Of a stretch of DNA of 64,000 nucleotides, positions 25,795 to 34,120 are shown piece by piece. Location of the stretch: positions 124,001-188,000 of the forward strand of contig NZ_JACHXK010000005.1 in NCBI RefSeq assembly GCF_014192105.1. Direction: 5' to 3'. The notes below the pieces were generated by a model. That model made no database searches. It saw only the letters and a program-made list of their open reading frames with translations, and was not told where the DNA came from. The stretch is from Paenibacillus phyllosphaerae. GTDB lineage: Bacteria > Bacillota > Bacilli > Paenibacillales > Paenibacillaceae. Position numbers and translations under genes: made by a program. Each line of letters starts with the position of its first letter. Positions within the stretch are counted from its first letter, which is position 1.

Positions 25795-26634
25795 TTATCC
25801 CTTCGATGCCCCTGCCGTAAGACCTTCAACGAGGAACTTCTGCAGGAAGGCGAACAGAATCATAATTGGAACTGCGATAAGCACCGCACCTGCGGCGAAC
25901 ATCGTGAAGTTACTGTTCTGGAAGTTCGATACCATATCCCACATGCCGACCGCCAGCGTCCAGTTCTCTTTACTGCGCAGAACGAGACGAGCGAAGATGA
26001 AGTCGACCCATGCTCCCGTGAACGTCGTAAGCGCCACGTAGGTCAGCATTGGACGGGACAGCGGAAGCATAATCCGCCAGAAGATCGTGAAGTGATTCGC
26101 GCCGTCGATCCGAGCCGCTTCGTCCAAGCTCCGCGGAATCGTGTCGTAGAAGCCTTTGACGATGAATCCGCCAAGGACGGAACCGGACGAATACACGAGA
26201 ATAAGCGCCGTATGCGTATCGAGCAGGTTCAGCTGAAGCAGCAGGATGTAGACCGCGATCATGCTCATGAAGCTCGGGAACATGCCGAGGATCAGCATCA
26301 GTGTCAAGGTATTCTGTCTGCCTTTGAAACGGAAACGCGACAAGGCGTACATACTGATCGTCGTCAGGAATGTCGACAGAATCATGGTGATCGTAGCAAT
26401 CTTCAGCGTGTTCCAATACCATGTGCCGTATTGGAAGCTCGGCGAAGTAAACAGTTCTTTATAATGGTCGATCGTCGGGTTCTTCGGGAAGAACGAATCC
26501 GCGAACAGCGAGCTGCCCGGACGGAAGGACGATAGCAGTACCCACACCGCTGGATACAGCGCACAGAGGGCAAGCACGACAATAATGACGTACGACAGAG
26601 TGAGTCTGAGATATTTACTGGATTTCGTACTCAT
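25795..26634 (-). CDS. mdxG: Maltodextrin ABC transporter permease (MalG/MdxG type)
   Basis: The 279-aa product has six transmembrane helices and the EAA loop EAARIDGANHFTIFWRIMLP that docks the ATPase. Length matches MdxG (278 aa). Its ATG overlaps the mdxF stop (ATGA). No ATPase gene lies in the operon, so a shared MsmX-type ATPase encoded elsewhere is expected. Confidence 0.92.
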   Translation of the reverse strand: MSTKSSKYLRLTLSYVIIVVLALCALYPAVWVLLSSFRPGSSLFADSFFPKNPTIDHYKELFTSPSFQYGTWYWNTLKIATITMILSTFLTTISMYALSRFRFKGRQNTLTLMLILGMFPSFMSMIAVYILLLQLNLLDTHTALILVYSSGSVLGGFIVKGFYDTIPRSLDEAARIDGANHFTIFWRIMLPLSRPMLTYVALTTFTGAWVDFIFARLVLRSKENWTLAVGMWDMVSNFQNSNFTMFAAGAVLIAVPIMILFAFLQKFLVEGLTAGASKG

Positions 26635-27941
26635 TGGATCATGTCCTCCTCTTTGAACGACTTGGAACGGCGGTAGCTCCAGATGGACAAGGTCGCAATG
26701 ATCACGAAGATAATAATACCGATCGCCGAAGCCATGTTGTACTTACTGTTATTGAACGTCAGCTTGAACAGCCAGGTAACGAGCAAGTCCGTGGCACCTG
26801 CGTATTGGTAATCGCCTTTGACCGGATCACCGTTCGTCAGCAGGAAGATGACGTTGAAGTTGTTGATGTTGCCGGCGAACTGCATGATAAGCACCGGCGC
26901 TGTCGCGAACAAGACGAATGGCAGCGTAATGATGCGAAGCTTCTGGAACGGCGTCGCGCCATCGACTTCGGCTGCTTCGTACAGATCTTTCGGAATCGCG
27001 GTCAGGACGCCCAGGATGAGAACCATGGATACCGGAATACCGACCCACATGTTAACGATAATAACCGTGACCTTCGCCCAGAACGGATCCGTCAGCCAAG
27101 GCAGGCCGCCTAATCCGAAATAGCCGAGGTATTGGTTAATCGGGCCGAATTGGCCGTTGAACAGGTTGCGCATGACAAGAAGTGAGATCAGCTGCGGGAT
27201 CGCGTAAGGCACGATGTAAATCGTACGCCACAGACCTTTGAGCCTGATATCGCTTTGGTTGATGAGCAGCGCGACAAGGATACCGCCGAAATACGTTGTA
27301 ACCGTCGCGATAATCGCCCAGATAACCGTCCACACGAATACGCCATAGAACGTATGGCTCCATGTTTTCAGTTGAATCAAATCAATAAACGTCTGGAATC
27401 CGACCCAATCGACAAGCTTAGCTGGCGGAATATGATTCGGTGCCGAATAGTTCGTAAAGGCGAGCATGATCGCCATGATGATTGGCATGATCGTCAAGAA
27501 CAGCACGGAGATTGCCGGCAAAGTCAGCAAGAGGTGCGGGAAGTTCTTGTCGGCTACATGAGCCAAAGTCTCACGGATCGAAGCAGGTGCTCCTCCTTCA
27601 TCACGATGCTTCCCGTTTCGGTACGCATCCCTGACGTTAAGCACATAAATAACTGCGAAAATAGCAAAAACGAGAACGACGATCAAACCGTTAATCAGCA
27701 AATAGATCGAGTGATCGCCCACTTGAACCATTTTTTTGCCGATCCGCTCCATATGAGCCGGTTCGCTGCCGAGCGTAACGATGCCCCAGATGGCATTGCC
27801 AAGACGAGGCACAAAATAAACGAGCCCTACCGCTTCCACGAGCAGCAGGAGAATACCTTTTACAAACTGGCGGTTATACAATTGGCCAAGGCCCATGGAC
27901 AGTATCGATAAAATCGTTGCCGTTTTACGATGCCGCTGCAT
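26631..27941 (-). CDS. mdxF: Maltodextrin ABC transporter permease (MalF/MdxF type)
   Basis: The 436-aa product has two N-terminal helices with an additional region (1-140), typical of MdxF (435 aa), then six core helices and the EAA loop EAAEVDGATPFQKLRIITLP. It pairs with MdxG to form the membrane channel. The start at 27941 follows the mdxE stop by 124 nt, a gap that holds a stem-loop. Confidence 0.9.
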   Translation of the reverse strand: MQRHRKTATILSILSMGLGQLYNRQFVKGILLLLVEAVGLVYFVPRLGNAIWGIVTLGSEPAHMERIGKKMVQVGDHSIYLLINGLIVVLVFAIFAVIYVLNVRDAYRNGKHRDEGGAPASIRETLAHVADKNFPHLLLTLPAISVLFLTIMPIIMAIMLAFTNYSAPNHIPPAKLVDWVGFQTFIDLIQLKTWSHTFYGVFVWTVIWAIIATVTTYFGGILVALLINQSDIRLKGLWRTIYIVPYAIPQLISLLVMRNLFNGQFGPINQYLGYFGLGGLPWLTDPFWAKVTVIIVNMWVGIPVSMVLILGVLTAIPKDLYEAAEVDGATPFQKLRIITLPFVLFATAPVLIMQFAGNINNFNVIFLLTNGDPVKGDYQYAGATDLLVTWLFKLTFNNSKYNMASAIGIIIFVIIATLSIWSYRRSKSFKEEDMIQ

Positions 27942-27982
27942 CCCTCCCAGCTCCCTTCCATATCTCTTTATCTTTTTATGTT

Positions 27983-28019
27983 ACGTCACCCGCTCTCTGC
28001 ATTAGAGGGCGGGTGACGT
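27983..28019 (-). other. Intercistronic stem-loop between mdxE and mdxF
   Basis: ACGTCACCCGC pairs perfectly with GCGGGTGACGT (11 bp, with extra inner pairs). No T run follows, so it is more likely an RNA stabiliser or partial attenuator that gives more binding protein than permease. Confidence 0.65.
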
Positions 28020-28064
28020 GTAGTATGTGTTTCTTTTTGTGGGGCAGCGAGTGAAGTTACTTAG

Positions 28065-29381
28065 TTATTGACCAGCAGCAGCATTCGCGTCTTGGATTTG
28101 TTTCACAGCGTTGTCAAGCGAAGTCTTCGCGTCTTTGCCTTCGTTCCACATGTCGGACATAGCAGCGCCGATTGGCGTCCATACGTTGCCCATCTCTGGG
28201 ATCGACGGCATTGGCTGGGAGTTCTTGAACTGCTCGACGAATGCTTTGATCAGCTCGTCGCCGGATACGGCAGGGTCTGCGGAAGCATCGTTGTTCGCCG
28301 GAATTGCGCCTGTCAGGGAGAAGTCAGCCAGCTGAGCTTCTTTCGTCGAAGCATAACGAGCGAACAGTTTCGCTGCGTTCGGATATTGCGTGAATGCATT
28401 GACGTACCAAGCTTTTACGCCGGAGAACGATACGGATGCCTTGCCGTTGATGCTAGGGATTGGAGCCGCGCCGAAGTTGATGCCGGATTTCTTCAAGTCG
28501 CCGATTGCCCAAGGACCGTCGATGTTCATAGCCAGCGTGCCGCCCGTGAACAGACCTTTCTTGATGTCATAGTTCACGTCGCCGGATTTGAGCGGAAGCA
28601 CGGAATCTTTGAGCGACTTGAAGTATTCAGCGCCTTCAACTGCGCCAGCGTTGTTCAGGCCGATATCTGCAGCGTCTTGACCGTTGCCGCCGAATACGTA
28701 GCCGCCTGTCGTTGCCAGGAACGGATAGCTGAAGTAGAAGTTGCCGATATCCCACATGAACGCGTATTTGTTCGCTTTCGTATCGTTGAACGTCTTAGCG
28801 AACTCCTTCACTTCGTCCATCGTTGTTGGAGGCGTTGCGATCAGGTCCTTGTTATAGAACATCGCGTAAGTTTCAACGGAACGCGGGTAGCCGTACAGCT
28901 TGCCGTCGTAAGTAACCGCTTGAACCGCATTCTCGGCATTCTCCGATTTAGCTTCTTCAGCGAAGGAATCATTCTCAAGGACAAGGCCAGCGGATACGGC
29001 ACGGCCAAGGTTATCGTGAGGGAACAGAACAACGTCTGCGCCGATGCCCGCAGGGCCGTCAGTCGTCAGCTTCGTAACTTGGTCGCCAGCGCCGATTTCT
29101 TCGATGCGTACATCTACGCCGTATTTCTCTTTGAATTCTTTCGCCATTTGCTCGACGAAAGGACGCTCTTCTTTGGATTCCCATACGAGCAGGGACGCGC
29201 CTTCTTCAGGCACAAGCTCTTCGGTGCCGGCTGTTTCGCCTGCTGCATTGTTCGTGCCGGTATTCGTTGTTTCATTCGTCGTCGAGCCAGTGTTGTTGCC
29301 TGTGTTCTCACTGTTGGCTCCGCAAGCTGTCAGCGATACCGATACAGCCAGAACAAGAGCGAGGGAAGACAGTTTTTTCAT
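28065..29381 (-). CDS. mdxE: Maltodextrin-binding lipoprotein (MalE/MdxE type)
   Basis: The 438-aa product has a lipobox LTAC (Cys20), an Asn/Thr/Gly-rich linker (about 22-50), and a type I sugar-binding-protein fold with LLVWESKEERPFVEQ, ADVVLFPHDNLGR and ALMNIDGPWA-like motifs (here LAMNIDGPWAIGDL). It captures maltodextrins outside the membrane for MdxFG. The ATG at 29381 follows AAAGGGG. It heads the mdxEFG-amylase operon, whose upstream region carries LacI-type operators and a cre-like site. Confidence 0.92.
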   Translation of the reverse strand: MKKLSSLALVLAVSVSLTACGANSENTGNNTGSTTNETTNTGTNNAAGETAGTEELVPEEGASLLVWESKEERPFVEQMAKEFKEKYGVDVRIEEIGAGDQVTKLTTDGPAGIGADVVLFPHDNLGRAVSAGLVLENDSFAEEAKSENAENAVQAVTYDGKLYGYPRSVETYAMFYNKDLIATPPTTMDEVKEFAKTFNDTKANKYAFMWDIGNFYFSYPFLATTGGYVFGGNGQDAADIGLNNAGAVEGAEYFKSLKDSVLPLKSGDVNYDIKKGLFTGGTLAMNIDGPWAIGDLKKSGINFGAAPIPSINGKASVSFSGVKAWYVNAFTQYPNAAKLFARYASTKEAQLADFSLTGAIPANNDASADPAVSGDELIKAFVEQFKNSQPMPSIPEMGNVWTPIGAAMSDMWNEGKDAKTSLDNAVKQIQDANAAAGQ

Positions 29382-29613
29382 CTGAATTGAACCCCTTTCA
29401 CTTCATAAGAGAAATTGTTGGCGAGTTCCGCCATAAAACGCTCGCTTGTCGAAAATCGATTGTCCCTAGGCGCCTCTCAGTAGCGTCTCCAAATTCCGCC
29501 GAACCATTACGACAAATTAGCATCGTTGCCAATTGTCCGCTCGGCTTCGCTCATAGATCCGCTTGAATAGGCGAAAAAGCCGATTTTGACGCAAAAACTA
29601 CGATTTCATAAAG
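29382..29613 (-). other. Long 5' region of mdxE without a gene
   Basis: About 230 nt lie between the first operator and the mdxE start. I see no ORF with a ribosome site, no recognised riboswitch and no clear -10/-35 pair. It may be an untranslated leader. Confidence 0.5.
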
Positions 29614-29629
29614 TGCAAACGTTTGTGCA
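29614..29629. promoter_or_regulatory. LacI-family operator O1
   Basis: TGCAAACGTTTGTGCA is near-palindromic around AACGTT and shares its core with three further sites. It lies 233 nt upstream of mdxE, near its probable promoter. Confidence 0.7.
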
Positions 29630-29651
29630 ATCGGCACTGAAAACGCCTTAA

Positions 29652-29665
29652 GGAAATCGTTTTCA
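29652..29665. promoter_or_regulatory. Catabolite-responsive element (cre-like)
   Basis: On the minus strand TGAAAACGATTTCC matches the cre consensus TGWNANCGNTNWCA at all but the last fixed position. It lies between O1 and O2 in the divergent region, consistent with CcpA control of maltodextrin genes. Confidence 0.5.
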
Positions 29666-29730
29666 CCATCTTTTTCATGAAGAAAGCGTTTTATTGATGG
29701 GTTTATCATACATCATAGGACATAAGTTGG

Positions 29731-29745
29731 GGAAACGTTTGCACA
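29731..29745. promoter_or_regulatory. LacI-family operator O2
   Basis: GGAAACGTTTGCACA shares the core AAACGTTTGCAC with O1, O3 (one change) and O4. It lies in the divergent region between mdxE and the regulator gene. Confidence 0.65.
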
Positions 29746-29822
29746 GTTCATTTTTACTACCTTTTACGACTCGCACTTCGTTTTTCTTCTATTTCCTCTT
29801 TTTTTCGGACGTTATTGATGTT

Positions 29823-29851
29823 TTGTTTTTGGGCTTGTCTGGGCATATTAT
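29823..29851 (+). promoter_or_regulatory. Probable promoter of the LacI-family gene
   Basis: TTGTTT (29823-29828) and TATTAT (29846-29851) are 17 nt apart, about 90 nt upstream of the start codon. Confidence 0.45.
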
Positions 29852-29906
29852 CTATTTACAACACCTCCCTGCTCGTTTAACATAATCATATTAAAGGACA
29901 ACGACG

Positions 29907-29922
29907 TGCATACGTTTGCACA
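29907..29922. promoter_or_regulatory. LacI-family operator O3
   Basis: TGCATACGTTTGCACA lies just upstream of the ribosome site of the regulator gene, a position suited to autoregulation. Confidence 0.65.
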
Positions 29923-29938
29923 ACCGGGGGATTACACT

Positions 29939-30967
29939 ATGGTAACGATAAAAGATGTCGCGCGGGTCGCCGGCGTTTCACCGTCAACGGTATCGCGTGT
30001 TGTATCAGGCAACCCAAGAATCAGCACTGAGACGTCGCGCAAGGTTAAGGAGATTATGGAGCAGCTCGGTTATCATCCGAACGTGATGGCCAAGAGCCTC
30101 GTATCCAAGACAACCCAGACGCTCGGCATCCTTCTACCTAGGCCTGCCGAGGAACTATTCCTTAATTTCTTCTTCGGCGAGCTTATCCGGGGGATTGTTA
30201 CCCAGGCAACACGAGCAGGCTATGACATGTTAATGACAACGGTTACCTCGGATCATGACGAGCTTGAGACGATATCCCGACTCGTTCGAGGCAGCCGCGT
30301 AGACGGATTGATTCTGCTTTCTTCCCGCAAGAATGACCCGGTCATCGCATTTCTCCAGGCACATAATTTCCCATTCGTGCTTATCGGTCGAAGCGATGAA
30401 TTTCCGGACATCATATCTATTGACAACAACAACGTGCAGGCAGCTTATGAAGCAACCAACCATCTCATTGCACAAGGCCATGAACGGATCGGATTCGTTA
30501 GCGGACCGCCGAACCTCGTCGTCTCGCAAGACCGTCTGGCCGGCTATCATCAGGCACTCAAGGAAGCGAAGCTGCCTTCGAAGCAGGAATGGATACTTGA
30601 AGGCGACGTGCTGCAGGAGAGCGGCTTCCGCGCCATGTCCTTCTTCATGAGTCTGCCGGACCGGCCATCGGCATTAGTCGTCTACGACGATCTGATCGCC
30701 TTCGGCGTTCTTCGCGGACTGACGGAACTTGGCTACAGCGTCCCTTCCGACATGTGCCTTGTCAGCTTTAACAATATCCCTCTCTCGGAGCTGGCTAGCA
30801 CGCCGATCAGCTCGATCGACATCGGGACTTACCAACTCGGCTACACCGCGACCCAATCGCTGCTGCGCGCCGTGCATGGCGAGCCGCTCAGCCAGAATCA
30901 GATTGTCATTCCGCACCGTCTTATCGTGCGGGAATCATCGATTCAACCAAATCTAAAAAGGACGTGA
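29939..30967 (+). CDS. LacI-family repressor of the maltodextrin genes (MalR/MdxR type)
   Basis: The 342-aa product has the LacI HTH at the extreme N-terminus (TIKDVARVAGVSPSTVSRVV), a hinge helix, and a periplasmic-binding-like ligand domain. The ATG at 29939 follows GGGGG by 8 nt; an upstream in-frame GTG lacks a site and would overlap operator O3. It is divergent from mdxE and lies 7 nt before the GH15 gene on its own strand. Four operator-like sites with core AAACGTTTGCAC resemble MalR operators. It probably binds maltose or maltodextrin to derepress both sides. Confidence 0.92.
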   Translation: MVTIKDVARVAGVSPSTVSRVVSGNPRISTETSRKVKEIMEQLGYHPNVMAKSLVSKTTQTLGILLPRPAEELFLNFFFGELIRGIVTQATRAGYDMLMTTVTSDHDELETISRLVRGSRVDGLILLSSRKNDPVIAFLQAHNFPFVLIGRSDEFPDIISIDNNNVQAAYEATNHLIAQGHERIGFVSGPPNLVVSQDRLAGYHQALKEAKLPSKQEWILEGDVLQESGFRAMSFFMSLPDRPSALVVYDDLIAFGVLRGLTELGYSVPSDMCLVSFNNIPLSELASTPISSIDIGTYQLGYTATQSLLRAVHGEPLSQNQIVIPHRLIVRESSIQPNLKRT

Positions 30968-30974
30968 AGTTAAC

Positions 30975-32933
30975 TTGCTTAACGACAAACCTTATCTAAT
31001 CGATGCCATTACCGGCAATTCCCGTTTCCTTGCTTCGCTGGGCAATACCGGCCGCATGTACCGTCTCTGGTGGCCGAATATCGACTTCCCGCAGCATGTA
31101 GACAAAATCCACAGCGGGCTCTTCTTCGAGGGCGAGCTCGCTTCCGGACGCACTTCCTGGTTCGACGAGCCGGAGCACGGCTGGTCGCATGAGGCCGCTT
31201 ACGTACCGGGAACGAATATTTTCCGCACGAAAGCGAAGCATCATTACTTCCCGGTTGAAGCAACTACGGTAGACTTTGCTGCGCCAGGCGAAGACTTCCA
31301 TGTGCGCGAGTATACGTTCACGAACAACGGCGAGTCGCCGGTATCGTTCCAATTCCTGTTCTACTCCGCATTCGCTATCGCAGAGAACCGCCTGTACAAC
31401 ACGGTGTTTTTCGACGAAGAGGCGGACGCGATCGTCCACTACCGTCACCGGTATTTTTTTTCAATCGGTAGTTCAAACGTTTGCACTGGTTATCAAGCAG
31501 GTTATGCGTGGGATGCCGCCGAGAACGGCGCTCTCCGCGGCACGAACATCGAGATGACGACGGACGGCGGACTTAGCTGGAAGATCCAAGATCTGGCTCC
31601 AGGCGCTGCCGTTACGGTTCCCGTCTATATCGCAGCAGGCACGACCCGCTTCGAATCGCTCGACGCGCTGAATAAAGCGAAGAGCCGTCCGTCTAACGAA
31701 TGGTTCGCGGAAACAAACCAATACTGGCATGAGTTCGTCGAAGCCGCGACGCCATGCCCTACCGATAACCCGGAGATCAAGGAACTGTACGTCCGTTCCC
31801 TGCTCATGTTCAAGCTGATGAGCGACGAGAAGACCGGCAGCATCGTAGCCGCGCCGGAATTCGACGAGAACTTCAGCCGCTGCGGCGGATACTCGTACTG
31901 CTGGGGTCGCGACGCCGCGTTCATTACGACCGCGATCGACAAAGCCGGCCTGACCGGCCTGACGGACCGCTTCTACGATTGGGCGCTTACGGCGCAGGAT
32001 CCGGACGGTTCGTGGCAGCAACGCCACTACCATGACGGCAGCCTTGCACCATCGTGGGGCATCCAGCTCGACGAAGGCGCTTCGCTGATCTGGGGGATGT
32101 GGGAGCACTACAAACATACGGGCTCGCGCGATTTTGCCGTCCGTGTATGGCCATCCGTCGAGAAAGGCGCTGCATTCCTCGTGGCAAGCCTCGACCCTGC
32201 GACCGGCCTGCCTAAGCCAAGCCGCGATCTGTGGGAAGAGCGCGAAGCCGAGCATACGTATTCCGCTGCGGCTGTCTATGGCGGCTTGAGCGCGGCTGCT
32301 TCCTTCGCCGAACTCGAAGGCAAACAAGAACTCGCAGCCGAGTGGTCCGCCGCTGCGGCGCGCGTCCAGGAAGGCCTTGCCGCACACGGCTGGAACGAAG
32401 AGAAGGACAGCTTCTACCGCGGTCTGAAAATCACCGTCTACCCGCACGTGTATGAAGAAGCAACGTCGAAGGGCCTGCAAGGCTACACGCAAACGAGCGC
32501 GAAAGGGTACACAACTTACCACCTTCAGCATGATCCGGTTATCGACATCAGCTTGCTCGGCATCTCCGTACCGTTCGGCGCCTTCACGCCGGACGACGAG
32601 CGTATGGTGAAGACGGCCGACGTAGTGGAGCGCGAACTGACGAGCCCGATCGTAGGCGGCATCAAGCGCTACGAGGACGACACGTATGCCGGGGGCAACC
32701 CTTGGATCCTGACGACGCTGTGGCTGGCTCACTACCGTATCGCTAACGGGCAATATGACGAAGCGAAGAAGCACTTGCAATGGGCGATCGATCACCGTAC
32801 GGCAACCGGCCTGCTGCCGGAGCAAGTAGATAAGAACACGGGCGAGACGGCTTGGGTCGTACCGCTCACGTGGTCGCATGCGATGTTCGTGCTGACGATC
32901 TTCATGCTGGCAGAGCGTGGAGAACTGAACTAA
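30975..32933 (+). CDS. GH15 glucoamylase-type glycoside hydrolase
   Basis: The 652-aa product has an N-terminal beta-sandwich domain (1-260) and a GH15 (alpha/alpha)6 barrel. The general acid is Glu421 or Glu422 (DLWEEREAEH) and the general base is Glu616 (GLLPEQVD). Without a signal peptide it should act in the cytoplasm, releasing glucose from imported maltodextrins. A TTG at 30975 is the start, 12 nt after AAGGA; no ATG or GTG in frame is better. It is cotranscribed with the LacI gene. An operator-like sequence lies inside its coding region at 31472. Confidence 0.9.
   Translation: MLNDKPYLIDAITGNSRFLASLGNTGRMYRLWWPNIDFPQHVDKIHSGLFFEGELASGRTSWFDEPEHGWSHEAAYVPGTNIFRTKAKHHYFPVEATTVDFAAPGEDFHVREYTFTNNGESPVSFQFLFYSAFAIAENRLYNTVFFDEEADAIVHYRHRYFFSIGSSNVCTGYQAGYAWDAAENGALRGTNIEMTTDGGLSWKIQDLAPGAAVTVPVYIAAGTTRFESLDALNKAKSRPSNEWFAETNQYWHEFVEAATPCPTDNPEIKELYVRSLLMFKLMSDEKTGSIVAAPEFDENFSRCGGYSYCWGRDAAFITTAIDKAGLTGLTDRFYDWALTAQDPDGSWQQRHYHDGSLAPSWGIQLDEGASLIWGMWEHYKHTGSRDFAVRVWPSVEKGAAFLVASLDPATGLPKPSRDLWEEREAEHTYSAAAVYGGLSAAASFAELEGKQELAAEWSAAAARVQEGLAAHGWNEEKDSFYRGLKITVYPHVYEEATSKGLQGYTQTSAKGYTTYHLQHDPVIDISLLGISVPFGAFTPDDERMVKTADVVERELTSPIVGGIKRYEDDTYAGGNPWILTTLWLAHYRIANGQYDEAKKHLQWAIDHRTATGLLPEQVDKNTGETAWVVPLTWSHAMFVLTIFMLAERGELN
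31472..31486. promoter_or_regulatory. Intragenic operator-like site O4 in the GH15 gene
   Basis: TTCAAACGTTTGCAC repeats the operator core inside codons for Ser-Asn-Val-Cys-Thr. It is about 1.55-1.86 kb from O1-O3 and could act as an auxiliary site for DNA looping. Confidence 0.45.
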
Positions 32934-32954
32934 TTCAGATGGACCAAATAGAAC

Positions 32955-32994
32955 AGCGGCGGACTAGGGATTAACCTGGTCCGCCGCTTTTTTT
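32955..32994 (+). terminator. Terminator of the lacI-GH15 operon
   Basis: GCGGCGGAC pairs with GTCCGCCGC, followed by seven T. Confidence 0.88.
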
Positions 32995-33046
32995 GGTTAT
33001 GGATGAGCTTGATTGCGTCGAGTCATACATCGATTAACTAGCCAAG

Positions 33047-33628
33047 TTACGTACGCTGTTCGGTAAGATACGTCTTGACCGAAGGAGCCGTATAGTTTGA
33101 GAATTGCTGCAGTATTCCTTCAGGCGTATGATCGACGATCACCATCGGACGGTACTTGGGCTGCATGAACTGCTCCCGCTGCATGACGTCGAACATCGAC
33201 ACAAGCGGGTCGAAATAACCGTTAATATTCAGCAATCCGCAGGGCTTCGTATGCAACCCGAGCTGCCCCCACGTAAAAATCTCAAAGTATTCTTCCATCG
33301 TCCCCGGCCCTCCGGGAAGCGCAATGAAGCCATCGGCCAACTCCGCCATCTTCGCTTTACGTTCGTGCATGGAATCCACCATGATCAGCTCGGTAAGGCC
33401 CGTATGCGCGATTTCGCGTTGCTGCAAGAAGAAGGGAAGTACCCCGATCACTTTGCCCCCATGCTCTAGCACAGCATCTGCTACAGCCCCCATCAGCCCG
33501 ACATTAGCCCCGCCATAAATTAACGTAATCCGGCGTTCGGCAAGTTCCTGACCGAGCCTTGTCGCGCTTTCTTTATATAAGGGTGAAACGCCAACGTTCG
33601 AGCCGCAGAATACAGCGATTGATTTCAT
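33047..33628 (-). CDS. LOG family protein (Rossmann-fold nucleotide 5'-monophosphate phosphoribohydrolase, YvdD-like)
   Basis: The 193-aa product has the TIGR00730 hallmarks: a Rossmann start KSIAVFCGSNVGVSP, LIYGGANVGLMGAVAD, and the active-site PGGPGTMEEYFE. LOG proteins cleave the N-glycosidic bond of nucleoside monophosphates, including cytokinin precursors in plants. The bacterial substrate is not certain. ATG 33628 is chosen with GGAG 9 nt upstream; the frame extends upstream without a site. Confidence 0.92.
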   Translation of the reverse strand: MKSIAVFCGSNVGVSPLYKESATRLGQELAERRITLIYGGANVGLMGAVADAVLEHGGKVIGVLPFFLQQREIAHTGLTELIMVDSMHERKAKMAELADGFIALPGGPGTMEEYFEIFTWGQLGLHTKPCGLLNINGYFDPLVSMFDVMQREQFMQPKYRPMVIVDHTPEGILQQFSNYTAPSVKTYLTEQRT

Positions 33629-33756
33629 TCCTGAACACTCCAATCTTGTCTCATGATGGTGATGGATTACCTGCATGCGGAAACAATACATCCCCTAGCT
33701 TACCAAACCGCGTCATCCATTACCTAGTGCTCCGGAACCGTAAACGCGAATAACCG

Positions 33757-33793
33757 CAAAAAAAGCGCATGCCCTTATCCGGGCAGCGCTTAT
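33757..33793 (-). terminator. Terminator of the 54-aa gene
   Basis: AAGCGC.GCCC pairs with GGGC..GCGCTT, followed by seven T on the minus strand. The hairpin overlaps the stop codon. Confidence 0.75.
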
Positions 33794-33954
33794 TTGTAAA
33801 GCATACGCCGCTTGATCTGAACCTCTGAGCCATAGGTACGGATGAGACGTACCGACTCGGACTTCATGAATGCGGCAATTTCCTTCAACTGCTGTTTGGC
33901 AGGTTTTAACGTTTCCTTCACGGCGCCTTCGACGATCACATCGAATACAATCAT
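33790..33954 (-). CDS. Small basic protein of unknown function (54 aa)
   Basis: ATG 33954 follows AAAGGAG by 8 nt, and the frame ends in the terminator hairpin. The peptide is beta-rich at the start (MIVFDVIVEG), amphipathic helical in the middle, and basic at the end (QIKRRMLYK). No family is recognised. A strong ribosome site plus a dedicated terminator argue for a real gene. Confidence 0.65.
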   Translation of the reverse strand: MIVFDVIVEGAVKETLKPAKQQLKEIAAFMKSESVRLIRTYGSEVQIKRRMLYK

Positions 33955-34070
33955 GGTTTAGCTCCTTTACGCTTATTGTTACCAAGCATAAAGGCATCGT
34001 GTTAAGGCCGGATTAAACGTCGCGTCGGATTGTGTCAATTCTCTTCCCGAGTGTTCGGGCGATGTAAGAA

Positions 34071-34116
34071 GAAGCCTCAGGCTCAAGATGGCTAACCGCC
34101 CTCTGCCTAAGGCCTC
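34071..34116 (-). terminator. Terminator of the PAS/GGDEF sensor gene
   Basis: A 12-bp stem with two wobble pairs (GAGGCCTTAGGC with GCCTGAGGCTTC on the minus strand) is followed by TTCTTAC. Confidence 0.55.
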
Positions 34117-34120
34117 TTAC

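Noticed and set aside
28068-29390. A 440-aa plus-strand frame opposite mdxE
   Set aside because: Shadow frame: composition is Cys/Arg-rich and no ribosome site, while the other strand encodes a complete lipoprotein.
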